Below are positions 1 through 9,103 of a stretch of DNA of 64,000 nt, piece by piece. The stretch spans positions 124,001 to 188,000 of the forward strand of contig NZ_CABVHK010000004.1 in assembly GCF_902497785.1 (NCBI RefSeq), given 5' to 3'. Below the pieces are notes generated by a model. It worked only from the letters and a program-made list of their open reading frames with translations. It ran no database searches and was not told where the DNA came from. Position numbers and translations under genes: made by a program. Position 1 is the first letter of the stretch. Each line of letters opens with the position of its first letter. This stretch comes from Pseudomonas fluorescens. GTDB lineage: Bacteria > Pseudomonadota > Gammaproteobacteria > Pseudomonadales > Pseudomonadaceae.

Positions 1-450
1 CCAGGTACTGAACACCACGTCTCCCGGCCGCAGGTAACGGGCAATGAATTCAGTCAGTTGAAGCTCGCGTTCGGCCAGGGCGTTGTCGGTGAAACCGCCG
101 CGAATCCACTTCAGGCTGTGCATCGGCAAACCGAGGCGGCGCAAGGCCTCGACGCTTTCCTGCGGACGAAACACGCTCAGGCGCTTTTCCGACCATTGCT
201 GCGACCCCGGATGACTGGCGCTGCCATCGGTGATCGAGATCAATTGCAAGGGGTGGTCCAGCGCACTGAGCAGCTGCAGCAGACCGCCGCAGGTCACGAC
301 TTCATCGCCGGGATGCGGCGCGATCACCACGGCGCGCGCGCCCGCAGGGACCAGGGCCTGAGTGTTGATGACGGGGATATTGTCCAGCTGAAGCGCGCTG
401 TTCCAGATCTGTGCCGACGGGCTGTGGTCGTTGATGGAAACGGATTTCAT
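1..450 (-). CDS. PIG-L family deacetylase paralogue, partial, altered active site
   Basis: The first 150 codons of a PIG-L/LmbE-type deacetylase are present; the C-terminal part lies beyond the left edge. It starts at ATG 450 and matches the paralogue at 1824-2582 nearly position for position (shared ITDGSASHPGS, RPQES, EALRRLGLP, HSLKW). Family members remove N-acetyl groups from amino sugars or similar amides, using zinc held by the H-P-D-D-E motif. Here the motif reads H46-P-G-D-E50 (codon GGC at the third position): the first Asp, the general base in characterised members, is Gly. The gene follows the glycosyltransferase gene by 120 bp, so it may be the last gene of that operon. It is either catalytically changed or decayed; the frame is intact as far as visible. 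Family assignment is firm, activity doubtful. Confidence 0.85.
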   Translation of the reverse strand, partial: MKSVSINDHSPSAQIWNSALQLDNIPVINTQALVPAGARAVVIAPHPGDEVVTCGGLLQLLSALDHPLQLISITDGSASHPGSQQWSEKRLSVFRPQESVEALRRLGLPMHSLKWIRGGFTDNALAERELQLTEFIARYLRPGDVVFSTW

Positions 451-571
451 CGGGCTACGTCCTTGTGCTGATTGATAGCAGTGTGGCGCTCTCCAAACCC
501 TGGATTGCCGCGAGCATGAGTATTGCTCAAGTCACGCTATTCGTCGCGTCGATGTTCCAACCAGTTCATTT

Positions 572-1231
572 TTATCCGGCTTGCACCAGCTCCCTTAGGT
601 AATCACCGAAGCCGCCCCGCGCCCGACTGTCCAATCGGGCGCTGGTCAACACCTGAGGGCGATGACTCCAGGCAATCGTCGCGCCGCTGCGCTCCAGTTG
701 CCGCACCAGTTGCACGTCTTCATCGCACGCCAGCGGTTCGAAACCGCCGGCACGCTGATACGCCTCGGCACTGATGCCCAGATTGGCGCCGTGTACATGC
801 CGGTGGCCTTCACGCGCTTGGTAATGCTGGTGATAGCGGATCTGCGCCGACTCATCGAATGACTCATGCCACGCCTCCACGGTGACCGTGCCGCACACCG
901 CGTCCGCCTCGAGTGACAGTTGCGCCACCAGCCAGTCATGGGCGACACGGCTGTCGGCGTCGGAGCAGGAAATCCAGCGCACCCCGCGCTCCAGCAGATA
1001 CCGTGCCCCGGCGGCGCGGGCCTGACCGACATTGCGCGCATCGATCTCCAGGCAATGCACCGGGTAGCTACCGACGATGTCGGAGGAGCGGTCGGTGCAA
1101 CTGTCGAGCACCACCAGCACTTCGACCGTTTCACCGCCGAGCAGCTCATGTTCGGCAGCGCGCAGTGCGGCTTGCAGGCAGTCTTCGAGTAAATCTTCTT
1201 CGTTGTGCGCCGGGATCAAAATGCCAATCAT
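572..1231 (-). CDS. Family 2 glycosyltransferase
   Basis: A 219-residue GT-A fold glycosyltransferase. The N-terminus MIGILIPAHNEEDLLEDCL is the typical GT2 nucleotide-binding start. SDADS at 90-94 is the DXD-like metal/nucleotide-sugar site, and ACDEDVQ near 170 is the usual acidic acceptor-side motif. No membrane segment is seen, so a cytoplasmic enzyme is likely. Its ATG at 1231 overlaps the methyltransferase stop by four bases (ATGA), so the two are translationally coupled. Donor and acceptor cannot be told from sequence. With a deacetylase, an N-methyltransferase-like protein and an acyl-CoA-dehydrogenase-fold protein in the same operon, it probably adds a sugar to a small amino-sugar or lipid acceptor; that is inference. 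Confidence 0.85.
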   Translation of the reverse strand: MIGILIPAHNEEDLLEDCLQAALRAAEHELLGGETVEVLVVLDSCTDRSSDIVGSYPVHCLEIDARNVGQARAAGARYLLERGVRWISCSDADSRVAHDWLVAQLSLEADAVCGTVTVEAWHESFDESAQIRYHQHYQAREGHRHVHGANLGISAEAYQRAGGFEPLACDEDVQLVRQLERSGATIAWSHRPQVLTSARLDSRARGGFGDYLRELVQAG

Positions 1232-1827
1232 CGCAAGCCCTCCAGAGCCGCCACCGAGCGCGGTTCGCGGCTCCAGAGTTCGAGCAGAAAATCGGCCTCC
1301 TGATGCAGCACCAGGCGCGGCAGATGCAAATGCTCGTGCAGCAAGTCATGGACCTGGCGGGCGTTCAGCGGGCAGCCGTCAATCGGAGGGCGCCAATGAC
1401 AGGCCAGCAGCTGGCCGTCGGCGGTGAGTGATTGGCTGGCTTGCAGGATCAATTGCTTGAGGTCATCGGCGTCCAGGTAGTAGCCGACTTCGCTGAGGAC
1501 GATCAGGTCGAACTGTTCGTTGGGCCAGTCGCCGGGCAAGCGGCCCTGGCGCACTTCGGCATGGTTGAACGGACTCAGTCGCGTGCGCGCCAGAGTCACG
1601 GCAGCGGCCGCGGTGTCGCAGCACAACAGGCGGTCGCAGCGGGCGGCCAGTCCGGCACTCAGTTCGCCATTCGCGCAGCCGGGCTCGAACACCGAACGGT
1701 AGCGCGGGCGGGGCAATGCGGCGAGAGTGATCGCGCGTTTGCGCTGTTCGTACCAGCGCTGACGAAACGCCCAGGGATCGTCGCTGCCGGCGAACAATCC
1801 GTCGAAATAGCGATCCTCGACGCTCAT
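1228..1827 (-). CDS. NodS-like SAM-dependent methyltransferase
   Basis: A 199-residue class I methyltransferase. FEPGCANGEL at 47-56 is motif I of the SAM site; LLCCD is the motif II acidic residue and FDLIVLSEVGYYL is the motif IV/post-I region. The N-terminus (DDPWAFRQRWYEQRKRAITL) resembles the NodS family, whose rhizobial members N-methylate the deacetylated sugar of Nod factor precursors. It overlaps the upstream deacetylase and the downstream glycosyltransferase by four bases each (ATGA junctions). A deacetylase that frees an amine followed by an N-methyltransferase is a chemically sensible order, but the substrate is unknown. A plain small-molecule methyltransferase is the alternative. 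Confidence 0.82.
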   Translation of the reverse strand: MSVEDRYFDGLFAGSDDPWAFRQRWYEQRKRAITLAALPRPRYRSVFEPGCANGELSAGLAARCDRLLCCDTAAAAVTLARTRLSPFNHAEVRQGRLPGDWPNEQFDLIVLSEVGYYLDADDLKQLILQASQSLTADGQLLACHWRPPIDGCPLNARQVHDLLHEHLHLPRLVLHQEADFLLELWSREPRSVAALEGLR

Positions 1828-2582
1828 AGAAACACCACCTCAAAAGGTTGCAACAAACGGTCGAGCACGTAGGGAGCGAGCACGGGCGCCAGGCCGATCT
1901 GTGGGTCGCCTTCCAGTTGGCTGGCGAAGGCATGGATCGCGTGGCGCTTGCGGGCAACCAGCGCCGGGGTCAGGTGGATCTTCCGCGCTCGGTGCCAAGG
2001 GATGAGACTGTCTTCGGGTGTTGCCCAGTGCCAGGTCCAGACCGGTAATTCGTGCAGTGTCGCGCCGACGCGATTCGCCGCTAATGCACTCGCCCGGCCC
2101 ACCGCTTCGTGATCGCAATGACCGTCTTCGCGCCACGTGGTAAAGACCACATCGGTGGGGCGCAGGTAACGCTCAATGAACTGGGCTAATTCGCTTTCAC
2201 GTGCCGCCACCTGACTGTCCGCGAAGCCGCCGCGCAACCATTTCAGGCTGTGCAGCGGCAAGCCGAGACGACGCAAGGCTTCGGCCGACTCTTGCGGGCG
2301 CACCGCGCTCAAGCGTTCCACCGGCCAGCGCCGGGAGCCGGGGTGGCTGGCACTGCCATCGGTGACCGAGATCAGTTGCAACGGCCGGCCAGCGGCGGCC
2401 AACACCTGAAGAAAACCGCCACAGCCCAGCACTTCATCGTCCGGATGCGGCGCAATGATCACGGCGCGAGCGCCTTCGGGGACCAGCGCCAGAATGTCGA
2501 TCATCGGCAATTGCGTCAGGTGGCTGGAGGTCTGCCACACGTGCAACGGCGTACCTTGACCGACAATGGGGTTGGATTTCAT
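1824..2582 (-). CDS. PIG-L family N-deacetylase
   Basis: A 252-residue PIG-L/LmbE zinc deacetylase. IIAPHPDDEV has the intact H46-P-D48-D49-E50 metal/general-base motif, and GHCDHEAVGRA supplies the later zinc His. I chose ATG 2582 because it overlaps the preceding stop codon (ATGA); an in-frame ATG lies 9 bp upstream. Related enzymes deacetylate N-acetylglucosaminyl lipids, mycothiol and bacillithiol precursors and glycopeptides. It sits between the acyl-CoA-dehydrogenase-fold gene and the NodS-like gene with overlaps at both ends, so it belongs to a tight operon. A paralogue lacking the general base lies at the left edge. It is predicted to be cytoplasmic (no signal peptide). Substrate unknown. 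Confidence 0.87.
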   Translation of the reverse strand: MKSNPIVGQGTPLHVWQTSSHLTQLPMIDILALVPEGARAVIIAPHPDDEVLGCGGFLQVLAAAGRPLQLISVTDGSASHPGSRRWPVERLSAVRPQESAEALRRLGLPLHSLKWLRGGFADSQVAARESELAQFIERYLRPTDVVFTTWREDGHCDHEAVGRASALAANRVGATLHELPVWTWHWATPEDSLIPWHRARKIHLTPALVARKRHAIHAFASQLEGDPQIGLAPVLAPYVLDRLLQPFEVVFL

Positions 2583-3568
2583 AACGTCCATGTTCCGTTG
2601 GTAACGTGGCTGCCGAGGGCGGCGAGATCGCGCTCGGCGTGGCTTTGACGCAGGAAGACCGGCAGATCGGCGATCAGTCGGGCGAACTGCCGGTCCTTGC
2701 AATAGGGACCGGCACCGAGGGCATGGCCAACGTGCCGGATGACTTGTTCGACGGCGTTTTCCACCACCGCTCGGGCGCGCCGGGCGAGGCGTTCGGCATC
2801 GTCCTGGGGCGCGGCATCAATGCTCAGGGCGCTGAATCGCAGTACCGTGGCGGCGGCGTGCAACGCGCTGTCGACCGCGCCCAAATGGGCGAGGGCGTGA
2901 GGTTCGTCGCGCTGGGCGCAGTGACTGCGCAGGCGTTCGGCAAGGCTTTGCGCAGCGCCATACCAGCACGCCGCGATACCGATTCCGCCTTGCCAGAAAC
3001 CCGGCCGTTGCAAGTAGTCACCGGGGTTGCCGATGGCCTGCGCCTCGGCAGCGTCGAACAGCACCTCGACGCTGCCGGTGGCGTTCATGCCCACCGCTTG
3101 CCAGCCGACATCGGTGACGGTCACGCCGGGTTGGTCCAGCGCCACCGCCACCAGTTGCTGTCGATCCTGCTCATCCCACGCCGTCAGCAGCGCGTGGCTC
3201 AATACCGCCGCCCCCGAGCACCAGGCTTTGCGTCCGTTCAGCACCACTAATTGACCGTGAGGACTGACCTGCACCCGAGCGTCCGGCGGCTCGGCGGCCC
3301 ACATCCCCCAGGTGCTGGAAGGCGTGGGCGAACCACCGAGTTGCTGGATGATGGCCAAGGCGTCGGTATGCCCCTCGTACAATTTGCACAGACCCAGATC
3401 GTGCCCGCCGACCTCGGCCAGACGCTGAAACCGCTCCAGTGTCCGCCCGCTGCCCGGCAGCGGAAGTTGATCGAGACCCGCCTCGACCAACGCCCGCAGA
3501 CACCGTCCTAACGCCTGAGTGTCGGCGTAATCCGGTGACTGTCGATCAAGAAAGGCCTGTAGCTCCAT
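2579..3568 (-). CDS. Acyl-CoA dehydrogenase-fold protein lacking the catalytic Glu
   Basis: A 329-residue protein of the acyl-CoA dehydrogenase flavoprotein superfamily, shorter than the usual 375-390. It keeps the middle beta domain ([11 protein letters not shown], then [18 protein letters not shown]) and the C-terminal helical bundle. At the C-terminus, where dehydrogenases carry Y-E-G-T with the catalytic Glu, this protein reads [10 protein letters not shown], so by eye the Glu is replaced by Ser. Relatives of this kind include flavin monooxygenases and N-oxidases, so a desaturase role is not assured. ATG 3568 lies one base after the glgX stop (TGAAATG), which suggests read-through from the glg cluster into this operon. 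The stop overlaps the next gene. Confidence 0.78.
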   Translation of the reverse strand: MELQAFLDRQSPDYADTQALGRCLRALVEAGLDQLPLPGSGRTLERFQRLAEVGGHDLGLCKLYEGHTDALAIIQQLGGSPTPSSTWGMWAAEPPDARVQVSPHGQLVVLNGRKAWCSGAAVLSHALLTAWDEQDRQQLVAVALDQPGVTVTDVGWQAVGMNATGSVEVLFDAAEAQAIGNPGDYLQRPGFWQGGIGIAACWYGAAQSLAERLRSHCAQRDEPHALAHLGAVDSALHAAATVLRFSALSIDAAPQDDAERLARRARAVVENAVEQVIRHVGHALGAGPYCKDRQFARLIADLPVFLRQSHAERDLAALGSHVTNGTWTL

Positions 3569-3569
3569 T

Positions 3570-5729
<2,160 letters not shown>

Positions 5730-5804
5730 AGATGCTCCTGCAAAAAAGGGGATAACGATTTATTACCGGTGGGCCTCAAACGCTCGTGTCGGGTGAACCT
5801 CAAT

Positions 5805-5879
5805 CGGTAGGAGCTGCCGAAGGCTGCGATCTTTTGATCTTGAACATCAAAAGATCGCAGCCTTCGGCAGCTCCTACCG
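5805..5879. repeat. Intergenic hairpin repeat, family A
   Basis: A near-perfect inverted repeat. The left arm begins CGGTAGGAGCTGCCGAAGG and runs through TGCGATCTTTTGAT; the right arm is its complement around a loop of about 7 bases. The same arms recur at 17652, 21612, 30071 and, degraded, at 33447. It lies between glgX and the DUF2934 gene. It could act as a transcription terminator or mRNA end stabiliser; REP-type origin is inferred from copy number and structure. Confidence 0.85.
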
Positions 5880-5977
5880 GGACGACCGCATCGGCCGCGT
5901 TCAGGATTTCCGGACGAGCGCGTCCACAATGGCGAGGGGGCTCGCCACGGGTTCATTCTGGACAGTGCCGGGAAGCG

Positions 5978-6304
5978 TCAGACCGCAGGCGGCTTACGCG
6001 CTGCGCGAGGTTTCTTCTCGGCGGCTTTTTCGCCAGGCGGAATCACCGTCGCAGCAGCGGCCGGTTTAGCCTTGGCTTTGGTTTTTGGCTCGCCGGCCTT
6101 GCCATTGGCGGTCTTGCTCACGGCAGGTTTAGCGCCCGCCGTTTTGCTACCGGCCGCTTTCGGCGATTTACTCGGCGCCAGGGCTTCGGCTTCCGCCAGC
6201 TTGCGGGCCATCGCCCAGTGACGGGCTTCCTCGCCCTCGGGTTTTCCTTCCGATTCCCAGATCTGATAGGCAAATTCGCGAACGCGTTTTTCGTCGGTAC
6301 TCAT
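5978..6304 (-). CDS. DUF2934 protein with Lys/Ala-rich tail
   Basis: A 108-residue protein. The N-terminal half (DEKRVREFAYQIWESEGKPE, then RHWAMARKLAEAE) is the DUF2934 helix pair; function unknown. From about residue 44 the chain is low complexity, rich in Lys, Ala, Pro and Gly (KTKAKAKPAAAA), and strongly basic like histone-H1-type tails. It starts 21 bp after the treY stop on the same strand, so it is probably co-transcribed with treY. In other Pseudomonas an equivalent small gene sits at this place in the trehalose cluster, which suggests a role linked to glucan or stress. Nucleic-acid or polyanion binding by the tail is only a guess. Confidence 0.85.
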   Translation of the reverse strand: MSTDEKRVREFAYQIWESEGKPEGEEARHWAMARKLAEAEALAPSKSPKAAGSKTAGAKPAVSKTANGKAGEPKTKAKAKPAAAATVIPPGEKAAEKKPRAARKPPAV

Positions 6305-6325
6305 CGCTAGACTCCTGAACTGAAC

Positions 6326-9103
6326 TCAAGCTTTTGTGCAGAGTTGGATAAAGAGATTGACCGGGAAATCCCCCAGCGCGGCGCTAATCATCAGCTCCAT
6401 GTTTTCTGTGACTGCGACGCTGGAAAAAAGTCCCTTCAGATGTTCGTTGGGGGCGGTGAACGGTAATTTGATCCGCGTATCGCCCCACTGCAGCGCGCCG
6501 ACCTGAGGTTCCGCAGCGTTATCCAGCAGCTCGGCGCAGCGTATCGGCACGATGACAATGGCCCGCTTTTCATTGTGCGAACGCACAAACGCCAACACGC
6601 GATGTGCCTCGCTGCCGAGCACTTCCAGCGCTTGATACGACCCTCGCTGAAACAGCTCGGCATGCTCGGCGCGCAGGTTCAAGGTGCGCGCGATCAAGGT
6701 CTGTTTGATGCGCCCGTCGTGCCAGTTTGCCAATAGGTCAGGCAGGTCCAGAGGGATTTGCAGGGCCTGCTGGCGATGGGCGTAATCCACCGGGCGGCGG
6801 TTGTCCGGGTCGACAAGCGTGAAGTCCCAATACTCGTCGCCCTGATACAAATCCGGAACGCCCGGTACGGTCATGCGCAGCAAGGTTTGCGCCAAGCCGT
6901 TGACCGCCCCTGGCGTGGCGATCGACATCGCGGCTTTGCCCAGCGCTACGCGCAGCTGTTCACCTTCGGGGCTCAGCAGCAGGCGTTCGAGGAATTGCCG
7001 CGCCGCCTGTTCGTAAGCGTCGTTGGGCGCGCTCCAGCTGCTTTGCAACTTGGCTTCGCGCAAGGCTTTTTGTTGCCACTGCCACACACGTTGAGTGTAG
7101 TGCTCGAGCGCGGCGTGATCGTCGCTGCGCAAGTCGAGTGGCCAGCTGCCGAGAAGCGCCTGATACAGAATCAGCTCGTCACCCGTGGACGGCATCTGGT
7201 CATCGACGCGCAGCGGCCGAGCCAGCGATTGCCACAACGGCACCTGTTCGGCAAACCAGGCGCTGCGCTCGCTGATCACCGCCAGACGGGCGCGGGTGTC
7301 TTCGCCACGCTTGTGGTCATGGGTCGCAGTTGCCAACAAATTGTCCGGAAACTCTTCGAGGCGATTCAGGCAAACCGCGTGAAAGTCAGCCACTGGCGCG
7401 CTGAAATGCTCCGTGTTGAACCCCACGTCATTGCGCGACAGCAACACCGCCGAGCGATAGAACGCAGTGTCTTCAACCGCTTTCGCTGCCGCCGGCGAGG
7501 TCAGTTGCTGGAAGCGCACGCAGGCATGCTTGAGAATCTTGCGCGCACGGCCCACAGGGCGCTTGCGCCACGGCTCGCCGCCGAGCCGTTTGGCCAGGCA
7601 ATCGAGGACCGGCCAATCCGCCTCGCCGAGTGTTTGCCGCGCACCGTCCATGGCTTGCTGGAAAAACACATCGTCTTGCGCGGACCGCCCCCGAGGGCTG
7701 ATGTAGGTGCGATACACCGGGAAATGCACGATCAGTTCCTGCAACGCCCGCCGAATCGCGCCGAGCGTCAGGTCGCGGGTCATCAGGTCATCCCGGGCCA
7801 CTTGCAACAGCGCCTGGGCGACACTTTCGAAATCGCCGGCCAGCGAGCCGTTGAGGATTTGCTGACGCGCCAGTTGCGCTTCCTGACGGAAATCGGCCGG
7901 CCTTTCGCTGTAGCGGCTCCACAATTCACCGAGGGTTTGCGCACCGGCGGGATCATGTTGCAACAACGACAATTGATTCATGAATTCATAACCGGTGGTG
8001 CCATCCACCGACCAGTCACGGTGCAGGGTTTCACCTTCGCCGAGAATCTTCTCGACGTAGATTGGCAGGTGTCGGCCCGGTGCCAGGCTATCGACCCGAC
8101 GGCGCAGTTTGCGGCAATAACCGCGCGGATCGGCCAGGCCATCGATGTGGTCGATGCGCAGGCCGTCGATCAGCCCTTCGGCCACCAGCTCGAAGATTTT
8201 CGCATGGGTCGCTTCGAACACCGCAGGACGCTCTACGCGAAGACCACCGAGTTCGTTGATATCGAAAAAGCGCCGCCAGTTGATGTCGTCTCCGGCCGTG
8301 CGCCAACTGGCGAGGCGATAGCTCTGACGTTCCAGCAGCTGGTGCAGACGCTCAAAGCCTTCTGGCATTTGCGAGTCATACGCCTTCAGATTCTGCTCGA
8401 TGACGTGAAGCACGGCGGGATCGCTGGCCAATTCGCGCAGCTCGTCTTGCAACGGCTTCGCCAGTTGGTGGGCATCCTGCTGGTAATTCAAGGTGCGGAA
8501 ACGATCCGCCAGGGCTTTCAGTGCATCAATGTCGCCCCTGAGCAATTCGCCGTAGTGCATCGGGCAAATCGGGAAGCGGTGATCGTAGTGCTGAACGTAG
8601 AACTCGCCATGCTGCGCATCGAAGTGCAGGGGCAGGGTGCCGTCCTGCAACGCGACGCCGTAGTCGCTGCCGAGGAACGGCAGCAGCAATTGGCCCTCCA
8701 TCAGTGGATCCGGCGAGTGCCATTGAATGTCGAAAAACTCGCCGTACGGACTCAGGCGTCCCCACTCCAGCAAATCCAGCCACCAGGGATTGTCGCCACC
8801 GCCCACCGCCATGTGGTTGGAAACAATGTCGAGGATCAGCCCCATGTTCTGCTCGCGCAATGCGCCGACCAAACGGCGCAACGCCGCTTCGCCACCGAGT
8901 TCCGGGTTGACCGTGGTCGGGTCCACCACGTCATAGCCATGCATGGAGCCGGCGCGAGCGCTGAGCAATGGCGAGGCGTAAATGTGACTGATGCCGAGGC
9001 TGGCGAAATACGGCACCAGCGGCACCGCCTGATCCAGCGTGAAGTCTTTATGAAATTGCAGGCGCAGGGTCGCGCGCAGCGGTTGAATGAGGTGCTGATT
9101 CAT
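6326..9103 (-). CDS. treY: Maltooligosyltrehalose synthase TreY
   Basis: A 925-residue GH13 enzyme that rearranges the reducing-end alpha-1,4 bond of maltooligosaccharides into alpha,alpha-1,1, giving maltooligosyltrehalose. ISHIYASPLLSARAGSMHGY near 38-57 is the TreY signature. Further blocks are DIVSNHMAVGG 92-102, GLRIDHIDGLADP at about 314-326 (nucleophile Asp) and IYVEKILGEGE (acid Glu). TATHDHKRGEDTR carries the third acidic residue. The start codon overlaps the malQ stop (ATGA), so it is coupled to malQ. TreZ, encoded two genes upstream, then cuts trehalose off the product. Length and motifs are normal. Confidence 0.96.
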   Translation of the reverse strand: MNQHLIQPLRATLRLQFHKDFTLDQAVPLVPYFASLGISHIYASPLLSARAGSMHGYDVVDPTTVNPELGGEAALRRLVGALREQNMGLILDIVSNHMAVGGGDNPWWLDLLEWGRLSPYGEFFDIQWHSPDPLMEGQLLLPFLGSDYGVALQDGTLPLHFDAQHGEFYVQHYDHRFPICPMHYGELLRGDIDALKALADRFRTLNYQQDAHQLAKPLQDELRELASDPAVLHVIEQNLKAYDSQMPEGFERLHQLLERQSYRLASWRTAGDDINWRRFFDINELGGLRVERPAVFEATHAKIFELVAEGLIDGLRIDHIDGLADPRGYCRKLRRRVDSLAPGRHLPIYVEKILGEGETLHRDWSVDGTTGYEFMNQLSLLQHDPAGAQTLGELWSRYSERPADFRQEAQLARQQILNGSLAGDFESVAQALLQVARDDLMTRDLTLGAIRRALQELIVHFPVYRTYISPRGRSAQDDVFFQQAMDGARQTLGEADWPVLDCLAKRLGGEPWRKRPVGRARKILKHACVRFQQLTSPAAAKAVEDTAFYRSAVLLSRNDVGFNTEHFSAPVADFHAVCLNRLEEFPDNLLATATHDHKRGEDTRARLAVISERSAWFAEQVPLWQSLARPLRVDDQMPSTGDELILYQALLGSWPLDLRSDDHAALEHYTQRVWQWQQKALREAKLQSSWSAPNDAYEQAARQFLERLLLSPEGEQLRVALGKAAMSIATPGAVNGLAQTLLRMTVPGVPDLYQGDEYWDFTLVDPDNRRPVDYAHRQQALQIPLDLPDLLANWHDGRIKQTLIARTLNLRAEHAELFQRGSYQALEVLGSEAHRVLAFVRSHNEKRAIVIVPIRCAELLDNAAEPQVGALQWGDTRIKLPFTAPNEHLKGLFSSVAVTENMELMISAALGDFPVNLFIQLCTKA

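Noticed and set aside
1..3568. Calling the operon a Nod factor (lipochitooligosaccharide) cluster
   Set aside because: The deacetylase is PIG-L, not NodB; no NodA acyltransferase or processive NodC is present, so only an analogy is justified.
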